DNA from: an uncultured Mollicutes bacterium
Lineage (GTDB): Bacteria; Bacillota_I; Bacilli_A; Acholeplasmatales; Anaeroplasmataceae
DNA length: 8,847 bases
Reading direction: 5' to 3'
NCBI GenBank assembly: GCA_947174685.1
Contig: CAMWJY010000022.1
Location: forward strand, 1 to 8,847
The position numbers were made by a program, and so were the translations under genes. The notes below the pieces were generated by a model. It made no database searches. It was not told the DNA's origin and saw only the letters and a list, made by a program, of their open reading frames with translations. Of this stretch, positions 1-6,184 are shown piece after piece (position 1 is the first letter of the stretch; each line of letters opens with the position of its first letter).

Positions 1-41
1 TTCTGTTATAATAATTTCATTTCTTAAATATGTTTTCATAT

Positions 42-73
42 AAAAAAACTAAGCTGTAGATTTTACAGCTTAG
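42..73 (-). terminator. Rho-independent terminator of the activase/dehydratase operon
   Basis: On the minus strand a perfect 10-bp stem (CTAAGCTGTA paired with TACAGCTTAG; plus-strand arms 49-58 and 64-73) with a 5-base loop is followed directly by seven T residues (A42-A48 on the plus strand). This is a classical intrinsic terminator. The upstream arm lies inside the gene: it contains the last three sense codons (GCT AAG CTG) and the first base of the TAA stop. There is no T-run on the plus-strand side, so it should act only on minus-strand transcripts. Confidence 0.9.
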
Positions 74-1337
74 CATCCTCGTTTTCTTCAATTTTTTCTC
101 TAGCAATGGCTAGCATAAGTTTAATTCTGTTTTCTTGATTTACCTTAGTGGCAGAAGGGTCGTAGTCAATGGCTACAATATTTGCATCAGGATGAATGGA
201 TTTAATCTTCTTCATAACGCCTTTACCACAAATATGATTTGGTAGACATCCAAAAGGCTGCGTACAAATAATATTATCATAGCCTATTTCTACAAGCTCC
301 ATCATTTCAGCAGTTAGAAGCCAACCTTCCCCCATCTTTGTTCCATGGGATAAAATGCCTTCAGATAAATCCTTAGTATGAGAGAAGTATTTCATAGGTG
401 TGAACTTTGTTTTTTTCATACTATGAATCATTAACTTTTCTCTACGTCTTAAATACCAAATAAGAAATTTAGAGACCATCTTTTTCATTTTACCATGACC
501 ATAGAATTCATTATCATAAATAGAATTATATAGACAATAGAGGATGAAACCATAAAGACCTGGAACCATAACCTCAGCATGCTCACTGACTAAGAAATCT
601 TCTAAATGATTATTTCCTAAGGCAGCGTATTTTACATAGATTTCACCAACTACGCCAACCTTTGGTATGGCGTGTGATAAATCTAAAGATAATGCATTAA
701 AGCTCTTGGCAATGGCATTTAGATTCTTTTTTAAAGCTCTATAGGAAACTCCTTTTTTATGTTCAAACTGTTTACCAATTTTATCAACCCAGCTTAAGGC
801 TAGCTTTTTAGCAGAATCAGCTTCTGTTTCATAAGAACGTGTTTTATTAAACAGATACATAATTTCATCACCATAGGTCATTGCTGCGGCGATTTTCTTA
901 ATAAGAGAATACGTAAGCTTTAAACCACTATCCTTTTCTAGATTAGATGCATTCAAAGAAACTACAGGGATAAAACCATAGCCTGCTTTATCTAATGCTT
1001 TTCTTAAAAGATGGATATAATTAGAAGCTCTACAGCCACCACCTGTTTGGGTGATGAGAAGAACTAGCTTATCATGATCTGTTCTGTGATTTAGATTATC
1101 GATAAACTGACCGATAACAAGAAGTGCTGGATAACAAGTATCATTATGTACATATTTTAAGCCTTCTGTAACAACATCTGGTCCCTCATTTTTCATAATT
1201 TCTACGTTATACCCAGAGGCAATTAATGCCTTTTCAAATAATGCCATATGAAAAGGAAGCATAGAAGGAATTAAAATGGTATGAGTTTTACGCATAGAAG
1301 CGACAAATTTTGGATATTCAATATTTTCGTTTTCCAT
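63..1337 (-). CDS. 2-hydroxyacyl-CoA dehydratase-like iron-sulfur protein (COG3581-like), distal half of a split activase/dehydratase
   Basis: A 424-residue cytoplasmic protein with no signal peptide or membrane segment. It matches the C-terminal part of the large activase/dehydratase fusion proteins of Firmicutes. It opens with a typical segment (HTILIPSMLPFH, residues 19-30), followed by NDTCYP (C68), TQTGGGCR (C102) and a C-terminal CTQPFGCLPNHICGKG (C358, C364, C370). These cysteines are the likely iron-sulfur ligands, and the fold is expected to resemble the D-component of 2-hydroxyacyl-CoA dehydratases. In that family an ATP-driven activator injects one electron into the dehydratase cluster. 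The substrate cannot be told from sequence, and a reductase like the double-cubane-cluster proteins is an alternative. The ATG shares its A with the TAA of the upstream gene (TAATG), with AGGAGG 7 bases upstream, so translation is probably coupled. The family assignment is confident; the reaction is unknown. Confidence 0.85.
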   Translation of the reverse strand: MENENIEYPKFVASMRKTHTILIPSMLPFHMALFEKALIASGYNVEIMKNEGPDVVTEGLKYVHNDTCYPALLVIGQFIDNLNHRTDHDKLVLLITQTGGGCRASNYIHLLRKALDKAGYGFIPVVSLNASNLEKDSGLKLTYSLIKKIAAAMTYGDEIMYLFNKTRSYETEADSAKKLALSWVDKIGKQFEHKKGVSYRALKKNLNAIAKSFNALSLDLSHAIPKVGVVGEIYVKYAALGNNHLEDFLVSEHAEVMVPGLYGFILYCLYNSIYDNEFYGHGKMKKMVSKFLIWYLRRREKLMIHSMKKTKFTPMKYFSHTKDLSEGILSHGTKMGEGWLLTAEMMELVEIGYDNIICTQPFGCLPNHICGKGVMKKIKSIHPDANIVAIDYDPSATKVNQENRIKLMLAIAREKIEENEDAKL

Positions 1338-4243
1338 TACTTTTCCTCCTTTTGCTTTAGAGCGGCAAATAAACTTCTAAGACGAATCTTAACGGCACCT
1401 AAATTTGTAATTTCATCAATTTTGATTTGTGTATAAATTTTGTTTCCACTTTCAAGTATAGCCTTACATTCGTCTGTTGTAACTGCATCAAGTCCACAGC
1501 CGAAGCTAACAAGCTGAACTAAATTCATATCAGGCTGGGTTGTACAGTATTTTGCAGCAGCGTAAAGTCTAGCATGGTAGGTCCATTGATTTAATACTCC
1601 AACCTTAAACTTAGGAACTAAATGAGAAATAGATTCCTCTGTAACAACAGCTACATCAAAGCCGTTGATTAGTTTATCAATGCCATGATTTACCTGAGGA
1701 TCAACATGATATGGACGTCCTGCAAGTACGATGATTTGTTGATGATTTAATCTTGCGTTAGATATGATTAGATCTGCTTGCTTTCTTAAATCAGCCAAAT
1801 AATCTTCATACTCCTGGTAAGCAAGAGTAGAAGCTCTATGGATTTCTTTTTTAGAAATATTATATTCCTTAAGATGTTCCTTCATCTTTTTTTCAAAAAT
1901 ACCTTTATCATGAATACCAATAAAAGGGTGAATAAACTTGATGTCTTGAACATCCTTCACATTATTTTCAATAGTTTGTGGATAGTAGGCAACAATAGGA
2001 CAATTGAAATGATTGTCTCCCTTTTTCTCATCAATATTATAGCTCATACATGGATAGAAGATAGTATCAAATTCATCTTCCTGTAATTTAGCAATATGGC
2101 CATGCACAAGCTTTGCAGGATAACATACAGTATCTGATGGAATCGTATGTTGGCCTAGTGTGTATAGCTTTTCATTAGAAAAACCACTATTATAGACTTC
2201 GAATCCTAAATTAGTAAAGAAGGTATACCAGAATGGCCAAAGCTCATACATATTTAAAACGAGCGGGATTCCCAGCTTTCCTCTTTTTCCTGAAACAGGC
2301 TTATAGCTCATTAGCTTATTACGTATATATTCATACAAATTAGAGTTGTTATTTGTTATCTTTTTAGCTAGAGGCTTTTCACAACGGTTTCCACTGATGA
2401 ATTTATTTTGGTTACTTCCAAAGGTGTTTAAAGAAAGAAGACAGTTATTATTACAGCCCTTACAAGTAAAGTTTTGTACCTTATGCTCAAAGCCTTTTAA
2501 TTCTTCTTTAGTAATTGTGGTAGAATGATCTAGCTTTAAGGATTTTGCATAAAGGGCAGCACCATAAGCACCCATAAGTCCAGAGATATTAGGACAGACT
2601 ACATTTAAATTCAATTCCTTTTCAAAGGCCCTAAGTACAGCTTCATTGTGGAAGGTTCCACCTTGCACAACAATATTTTTACCAAGCTGTGCACTTGTTG
2701 TAGCACGTATAACTTTATATAATGCATTTTTAACTACAGAAATAGATAAACCTGCTGAGATGTTTTCTATAGTTGCGCCATCCTTTTGAGCTTGTTTAAC
2801 TGATGAATTCATAAATACAGTACATCTAGAGCCTAAATCTACAGGCTTATCTGCCATAAGTCCAAGCTTTGCAAAATCTTCAATCTTATGACCTAATGCA
2901 TTTGCGAAGGTTTGTAAGAAGGAACCACATCCAGAAGAACAGGCTTCATTTAAAAAGATGTTGGCAATTGCATTATTTTCAATTTTAAAACATTTGATAT
3001 CTTGTCCACCAATATCAATGATAAAATCTACATCAGGCTTAAATTTGGCTGCAGCTCTAAAGTGAGCCATTGTTTCAACAAGACCAGCATCTAGGTTAAA
3101 AGCATTTTTTGCGAGCTCTTCACCGTAGCCAGTAGAAGCACTACCTGCAATATTAAGATTAGGATATTTATTATATAATTCAGTAAATATAGTTTGAATT
3201 ACCTCAACAGGGTTTCCTTTATTTGGTTGATATTTTTCAAAACGAATTTGTTCCTCTTCATCAATTAAAACAAATTTTAAAGTAGTAGAACCACTATCAA
3301 TACCTAAGTAAAGCTTTCCTGTATAGCCTTCTAATGGAAGACTATCGATATGTGCCTTTGCATGACGATCTCTAAATTCTTTTAATTCAGCATCATTTGC
3401 AAATAAAGGCTGGTTATATGCGTAGGTTGCAAGATTAATATAAGTCCTTAAAGCTTTTATTTTTTCTGTGATTTGAATCTTTTCTTTAGCACAAAGTGCT
3501 GCACCTATTGCAACATAATATAAAGAATTTTCAGGGCAAATGCCTTGAACATTTAAAGCACTATCAAAGCTAGCCTTTAGCTCAGATAAGAAGGTTAATG
3601 GTCCTCCTAAATAGGCAACCTTACCCTTAATCTCTCTACCTTGAGCAAGTCCGCCAATCGTTTGATTGACTACAGCATTAAAAATAGAAGCAGCTATATC
3701 AGATTTAGATGCTCCCTGGTTTAATAAAGGCTGAATATCTGATTTAGCAAATACTCCACAACGAGAAGCAATTGCATAAAGCTTTTGATGGTTTAAGGCT
3801 AAACCATTGATTTCTGTGATATCAACATTTAATAAGGTTGCCATTTGGTCGATGAAAGCACCAGTACCACCAGCACAAGATCCATTCATACGAACCTCCA
3901 TACCATCTGTAAGGAATAGAATTTTAGCATCCTCTCCGCCAAGCTCAATAATACAATCTGTTCCTGGAATTAAGGTATTTGCTGCAATACGAGTGGCATA
4001 GACCTCCTGAACAAAAGGAATACCAACACCTTCAGCAAGTCCCATACCTGCAGAACCAGAGATAGCTAGATAGCATTCATCATCAATCCAGTTCAAATTG
4101 ATAAGCTCTTCTAGTTTGGCGATAATATTGTCTTTTATATGTGAATAATGACGTTTATAGTCAGAATATAGTATTTGGTTATTTTCGTCTAAAACAACAC
4201 ATTTAATTGTTGTTGATCCGACATCAAGTCCAATTTTTTTCAT
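1337..4243 (-). CDS. Tandem BcrAD/BadFG-type acyl-CoA dehydratase activase with DUF2229-type C-terminal region
   Basis: 968 residues, cytoplasmic. Two ASKHA-fold ATPase halves are visible. Half one has GLDVGSTT (5-12), ELGGEDAK (100-107), NGSCAGGTG (C123) and SRCGVFAKS (C162). Half two has GIDSGSTT (314-321), DIGGQDIK (410-417), NEACSSGCGSF (C435, C439) and SRCTVF (C474). In HgdC-type activators one cysteine of each of these two motif types binds a [4Fe-4S] cluster at the dimer interface; here one chain carries both halves. A cysteine knot follows (C594-X2-C597-X3-C601, C621). After it comes a DUF2229/COG3580-like region with SDTVCYP (C707), FYPCMSY (C732), LAGRPYHVDP (840-849) and SFGCGLDA (C916). 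The likely role is ATP hydrolysis driving low-potential electron transfer to the product of the overlapping downstream gene. The ATG at 4243 was chosen over the in-frame ATG at 4273 because AGGAGG sits 7 bases before it and the predicted transcription start (~4272) excludes the longer form. The substrate is unknown. Confidence 0.88.
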   Translation of the reverse strand: MKKIGLDVGSTTIKCVVLDENNQILYSDYKRHYSHIKDNIIAKLEELINLNWIDDECYLAISGSAGMGLAEGVGIPFVQEVYATRIAANTLIPGTDCIIELGGEDAKILFLTDGMEVRMNGSCAGGTGAFIDQMATLLNVDITEINGLALNHQKLYAIASRCGVFAKSDIQPLLNQGASKSDIAASIFNAVVNQTIGGLAQGREIKGKVAYLGGPLTFLSELKASFDSALNVQGICPENSLYYVAIGAALCAKEKIQITEKIKALRTYINLATYAYNQPLFANDAELKEFRDRHAKAHIDSLPLEGYTGKLYLGIDSGSTTLKFVLIDEEEQIRFEKYQPNKGNPVEVIQTIFTELYNKYPNLNIAGSASTGYGEELAKNAFNLDAGLVETMAHFRAAAKFKPDVDFIIDIGGQDIKCFKIENNAIANIFLNEACSSGCGSFLQTFANALGHKIEDFAKLGLMADKPVDLGSRCTVFMNSSVKQAQKDGATIENISAGLSISVVKNALYKVIRATTSAQLGKNIVVQGGTFHNEAVLRAFEKELNLNVVCPNISGLMGAYGAALYAKSLKLDHSTTITKEELKGFEHKVQNFTCKGCNNNCLLSLNTFGSNQNKFISGNRCEKPLAKKITNNNSNLYEYIRNKLMSYKPVSGKRGKLGIPLVLNMYELWPFWYTFFTNLGFEVYNSGFSNEKLYTLGQHTIPSDTVCYPAKLVHGHIAKLQEDEFDTIFYPCMSYNIDEKKGDNHFNCPIVAYYPQTIENNVKDVQDIKFIHPFIGIHDKGIFEKKMKEHLKEYNISKKEIHRASTLAYQEYEDYLADLRKQADLIISNARLNHQQIIVLAGRPYHVDPQVNHGIDKLINGFDVAVVTEESISHLVPKFKVGVLNQWTYHARLYAAAKYCTTQPDMNLVQLVSFGCGLDAVTTDECKAILESGNKIYTQIKIDEITNLGAVKIRLRSLFAALKQKEEK
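1345..1350 (-). promoter_or_regulatory. Ribosome binding site at the TAATG junction
   Basis: AGGAGG (plus strand CCTCCT) lies inside the last codons of the 968-residue gene, 7 bases before the ATG at 1337. It fixes the start of the downstream gene and makes the split look functional: ribosomes can reinitiate directly after terminating at the overlapping TAA. Confidence 0.85.
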
Positions 4244-4250
4244 AGCTAAA

Positions 4251-4256
4251 CCTCCT
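4251..4256 (-). promoter_or_regulatory. Ribosome binding site deciding the activase start
   Basis: AGGAGG (plus strand CCTCCT) is 7 bases upstream of the ATG at 4243-4241. The longer in-frame start at 4273 would place this site inside the coding region and adds ten residues before the conserved MKKIGLDVGS start, so it is rejected. Confidence 0.88.
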
Positions 4257-4278
4257 GACTTTTCTTCGTACAAATTTT

Positions 4279-4307
4279 ATTATATTATAAATAATATAAC
4301 AAGTCAA
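4279..4307 (-). promoter_or_regulatory. Sigma-A promoter for the activase/dehydratase operon
   Basis: Read on the minus strand, TTGACT (plus 4302-4307) is followed by a 17-base spacer and TATAAT (plus 4279-4284). The predicted start is near 4272, giving a leader of about 29 bases. A second TATAAT (4284-4289) overlaps but lies only 12 bases from the -35 element. Confidence 0.75.
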
Positions 4308-4354
4308 TTCAAGAAAAATAGAAAAATATAATTATCTTAATGCTATACAAATAT

Positions 4355-4373
4355 AGAATAAAACTTTTATTCT
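4355..4373. promoter_or_regulatory. Perfect 19-bp palindrome between divergent promoters (candidate operator)
   Basis: AGAATAAAA-C-TTTTATTCT has perfect 9-base arms around one central base. It lies upstream of both -35 elements (48 bases from the minus-strand one, 75 from the plus-strand one). It could be a dimeric regulator site acting on either or both promoters. The arms contain few G or C bases, so it would be a weak RNA hairpin. No regulator gene is in the window and I recognise no known box. Confidence 0.4.
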
Positions 4374-4408
4374 TTCCTGTTTTTCTTATAATTCTTTATA
4401 GAAAATAG

Positions 4409-4424
4409 AATTTTTGCAAAAATT
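4409..4424. promoter_or_regulatory. Perfect 16-bp palindrome upstream of the lipoprotein promoter (candidate operator)
   Basis: AATTTTTGCAAAAATT is fully self-complementary and ends 24 bases before the TTGATA element of the lipoprotein promoter. It could be an activator or repressor site, but A- and T-tracts in AT-rich DNA make such symmetry easier to obtain by chance. Confidence 0.35.
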
Positions 4425-4448
4425 ACGCTTTCATTATGTGATTTGTTC

Positions 4449-4477
4449 TTGATACAATTGCGAATTTAAGATATAAT
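4449..4477 (+). promoter_or_regulatory. Sigma-A promoter for the lipoprotein gene
   Basis: TTGATA (4449-4454), a 17-base spacer and a perfect TATAAT (4472-4477) predict a start near 4484 and a leader of about 38 bases. A second TATAAT at 4488-4493 has no recognisable -35 element at the correct distance. Confidence 0.78.
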
Positions 4478-4506
4478 ATTTAAGAAGTATAATATTTTTA
4501 GTATGT

Positions 4507-4512
4507 AAAGGA
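4507..4512 (+). promoter_or_regulatory. Ribosome binding site of the lipoprotein gene
   Basis: AAAGGA is 10 bases before the ATG at 4523, but only 4 before the ATG at 4517 and 1 before the TTG at 4514. The spacing favours 4523, which also gives a standard lipoprotein signal starting MKRL. Confidence 0.6.
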
Positions 4513-4522
4513 TTTGATGGAT

Positions 4523-6139
4523 ATGAAACGTTTAATTGCATTATGTTCTACCCTATGCTTAGGATTACTTATAGTATTAACAAGTTGTAATAGTAAAGAC
4601 ACATTACCTAACATTATGGGGTCTTTAGATATAAGAGCTTTTAAAACAGATTTAAGTGTAACTGCAAAATTCACAGATAGTGAAGAACATGATTTATATA
4701 ATGATAAAGTGAAATCTTATATTTCAGTAAATAGCACAGGAGAAGAAGTAAAGGAACTTTCTAGAAAAGAGGTTACCATTTCGAAGCCTTCAACTGCTGA
4801 AACTACTCTCATAGGAAGTAAGCTTGAGTTTTCTAGTTTAACAGCTGATACAACATATTCTGTAAAACTTATCATCTCTTCAAAGGGAGTCCAAAAGACT
4901 TTGACAACGAAAGAGGTAACCACCTTGAGTACAGGTGAGAGTGAAGATGATCCAATTTTAGTGGATAGTTTAGATATGCTACTTGGTATGAATAAAACGA
5001 AAGATGCATATTACAAATTGACTACTGATATTGATTGTGGTGGTTCTATTTCTTCTATTTTTAATTCTACAAGTACTTTTGCTGGGACTTTTGATGGAGA
5101 TGGACATAAAATTTATAACTATAAAATGGATAGCAATCAATATACAGGCTTATTTGGCTATATGTCTGGTGCAACAGTAAAGAACTTGGTTTTAGAAGAT
5201 GTAAGCTATGAAGCTACTCGTTCTAATACATATCTAGGAGCTTTAGCCGGATTAGCTAAGCATTGTAAAATATCTAATGTAACAGTGAAAAATTTAAACT
5301 TCAAGCATTCTGGTCAAACTACTACCTATTCTTATGTTGGTGGTTTAATTGGTCAAGCAGATAGCTGTGAAATTAATAATTGTACTGTTGAAGAAGCAAG
5401 CATTGAGATTCCTTCTGCAAGATTAAAAATGTATGTTGGTGGTTTTGTTGGTGAAAATAAGAAATCTAATATAACGGATTGTCATGTTATTGGAATAGTT
5501 AATGCAAAGATCTATTACACATCTAACGCCGATGGCTGTTTATATTTGGGTGGATTCTCAGGGATTAATGATTCAAGCTCTGGTATTATTAACTGTTATT
5601 CTAAGGTAAATATCACTGTAACAGAGAATGATGGTACACCTGGTTCAGGTAGAACAACCTTTAAGTTATATGTTGGTGGCTTTAACGGTGGAAACAGAAA
5701 GGATGCTTCTAGGTTTAATAATTGCGCAAGCATAGGAGATATAGATGTATCTGTAAAATCTGCTTATTTTGTTTATGTTGGTGGTTTTGCTGGATATACA
5801 GATAGCCAAAACATAGCTTTATATGACGCTTGTATTTATGTACCTAAAGAAAACGGAGTAAAATTAACATTAGCTGAACCTCCAAAGGCTAGTGAGGATA
5901 CAAAGGATGACGAAGAAAATAAAGATAAGGAAGAACCAAAAATAGAGCAGGTTGCTTTTGTATCTATGGCAGTAGGTAAGATTGATCCAAAGAATGAGAA
6001 TACAGTGCATGTAATTGTTTATCGTGATTTATTAGAGATTACAAATGAACATGAGAAGGTAACCAAAAATTCATATATTGTAAGTCAAGATTTGACTTCC
6101 TTTAGTGAAGCCATTCGCAATGTGATTTTGGAAGCATAA
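4523..6139 (+). CDS. Surface lipoprotein with GLUG-type repeats
   Basis: 538 residues. Residues 1-21 form a lipoprotein signal peptide (KR, hydrophobic core, lipobox LTSC with lipidated C22), so the mature protein is probably anchored to the outer face of the membrane. Residues ~30-130 are beta-rich and end in a fibronectin-III-like strand pattern (LTADTTYSVKLIISSKG). A segment common in GLUG proteins follows: DPILVDSLDMLL (~143), YYKLTTDID, then FAGTFDGDGHKI (~185). Seven GLUG-like repeats begin at about residues 207, 237, 271, 304, 341, 383 and 418, each with a core such as YVGGFVG or TGLFG. This predicts a solenoid of beta-strands. A charged Lys/Glu/Asp linker (~450-475) leads to a C-terminal segment I do not recognise. 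GLUG proteins are often surface or adhesive, but no ligand can be named. Alternative in-frame starts are at 4514 (TTG) and 4517 (ATG). Confidence 0.8.
   Translation: MKRLIALCSTLCLGLLIVLTSCNSKDTLPNIMGSLDIRAFKTDLSVTAKFTDSEEHDLYNDKVKSYISVNSTGEEVKELSRKEVTISKPSTAETTLIGSKLEFSSLTADTTYSVKLIISSKGVQKTLTTKEVTTLSTGESEDDPILVDSLDMLLGMNKTKDAYYKLTTDIDCGGSISSIFNSTSTFAGTFDGDGHKIYNYKMDSNQYTGLFGYMSGATVKNLVLEDVSYEATRSNTYLGALAGLAKHCKISNVTVKNLNFKHSGQTTTYSYVGGLIGQADSCEINNCTVEEASIEIPSARLKMYVGGFVGENKKSNITDCHVIGIVNAKIYYTSNADGCLYLGGFSGINDSSSGIINCYSKVNITVTENDGTPGSGRTTFKLYVGGFNGGNRKDASRFNNCASIGDIDVSVKSAYFVYVGGFAGYTDSQNIALYDACIYVPKENGVKLTLAEPPKASEDTKDDEENKDKEEPKIEQVAFVSMAVGKIDPKNENTVHVIVYRDLLEITNEHEKVTKNSYIVSQDLTSFSEAIRNVILEA
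5333..5787 (+). repeat. Recurrent 14-base unit within the GLUG repeats
   Basis: TATGTTGGTGGTTT (encoding YVGG plus F or L) is present exactly at 5333-5346, 5432-5445 and 5774-5787, and with one change (C for T) at 5669-5682. The sequence between copies is diverged, so these are ancient protein repeats with a conserved DNA core. They could still support occasional recombination that changes repeat number in frame. Confidence 0.7.
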
Positions 6140-6141
6140 TC

Positions 6142-6160
6142 GGAGCGTACGCTCCTTTTT
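6142..6160 (+). terminator. Short hairpin with T-run between the lipoprotein gene and cysS
   Basis: GGAGC-GTAC-GCTCC followed by TTTTT starts 3 bases after the lipoprotein stop. The stem is only 5 bp (the 14-base sequence is a perfect palindrome), so termination may be partial. No promoter is evident in the 24 bases between the T-run and the cysS start, so some read-through, or a promoter inside the lipoprotein gene, is needed for cysS expression. Confidence 0.6.
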
Positions 6161-6176
6161 GTGCTAGTTAGAGGAG
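6152..6176 (+). promoter_or_regulatory. cysS ribosome binding site and possible alternative hairpin
   Basis: The cysS ribosome binding site AGGAG (6172-6176) lies 8 bases before the ATG at 6185. In RNA it can pair with CUCCU (6152-6156) from the 3' arm of the preceding terminator-like hairpin. Two more pairs (a U-G and a U-A) extend this to 7 bp around an 11-base loop. The two structures are mutually exclusive: one frees the ribosome site but forms the terminator, the other opens the terminator but hides the ribosome site. The ribosome site is certain; regulatory use of the alternative fold is speculative. Confidence 0.45.
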
Positions 6177-6184
6177 ATGAAAAA

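Noticed and set aside
1..41. End of another gene or a promoter at the left edge
   Set aside because: The stretch is short and AT-rich with no frame, ribosome site or paired promoter elements that can be supported.
1337..1360. Programmed -1 frameshift producing an activase/dehydratase fusion
   Set aside because: The -1 frame is open and an AGGAGG lies upstream, but there is no good slippery heptamer (the last codons are CAA AAG GAG GAA AAG). The 7-base spacing suits normal initiation at the overlapping ATG better.
1838..2086. Small plus-strand reading frames inside the activase gene (also 2346-2528 and 3807-4001)
   Set aside because: They are antisense to a strongly conserved gene, lack ribosome binding sites and show no recognisable protein features.
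4244..4273. Longer start for the activase at 4273
   Set aside because: It would add ten unconserved residues, put the AGGAGG inside the gene, and lie at or before the predicted transcription start near 4272.
4514..4522. TTG at 4514 or ATG at 4517 as the lipoprotein start
   Set aside because: Both lie too close to the AAAGGA ribosome binding site (1 and 4 bases). The ATG at 4523 has a workable 10-base spacing and gives a standard signal peptide. The difference is only two or three residues.
6092..6140. Promoter for cysS at the end of the lipoprotein gene (TTGACT at 6092-6097, CATAAT at 6135-6140)
   Set aside because: The elements are 37 bases apart, far from the ~17 needed, and neither has a partner at the right distance.
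6100..6184. T-box riboswitch upstream of cysS
   Set aside because: Only 45 bases separate the lipoprotein stop from the cysS start. There is no room for the specifier stem and no recognisable T-box sequence.
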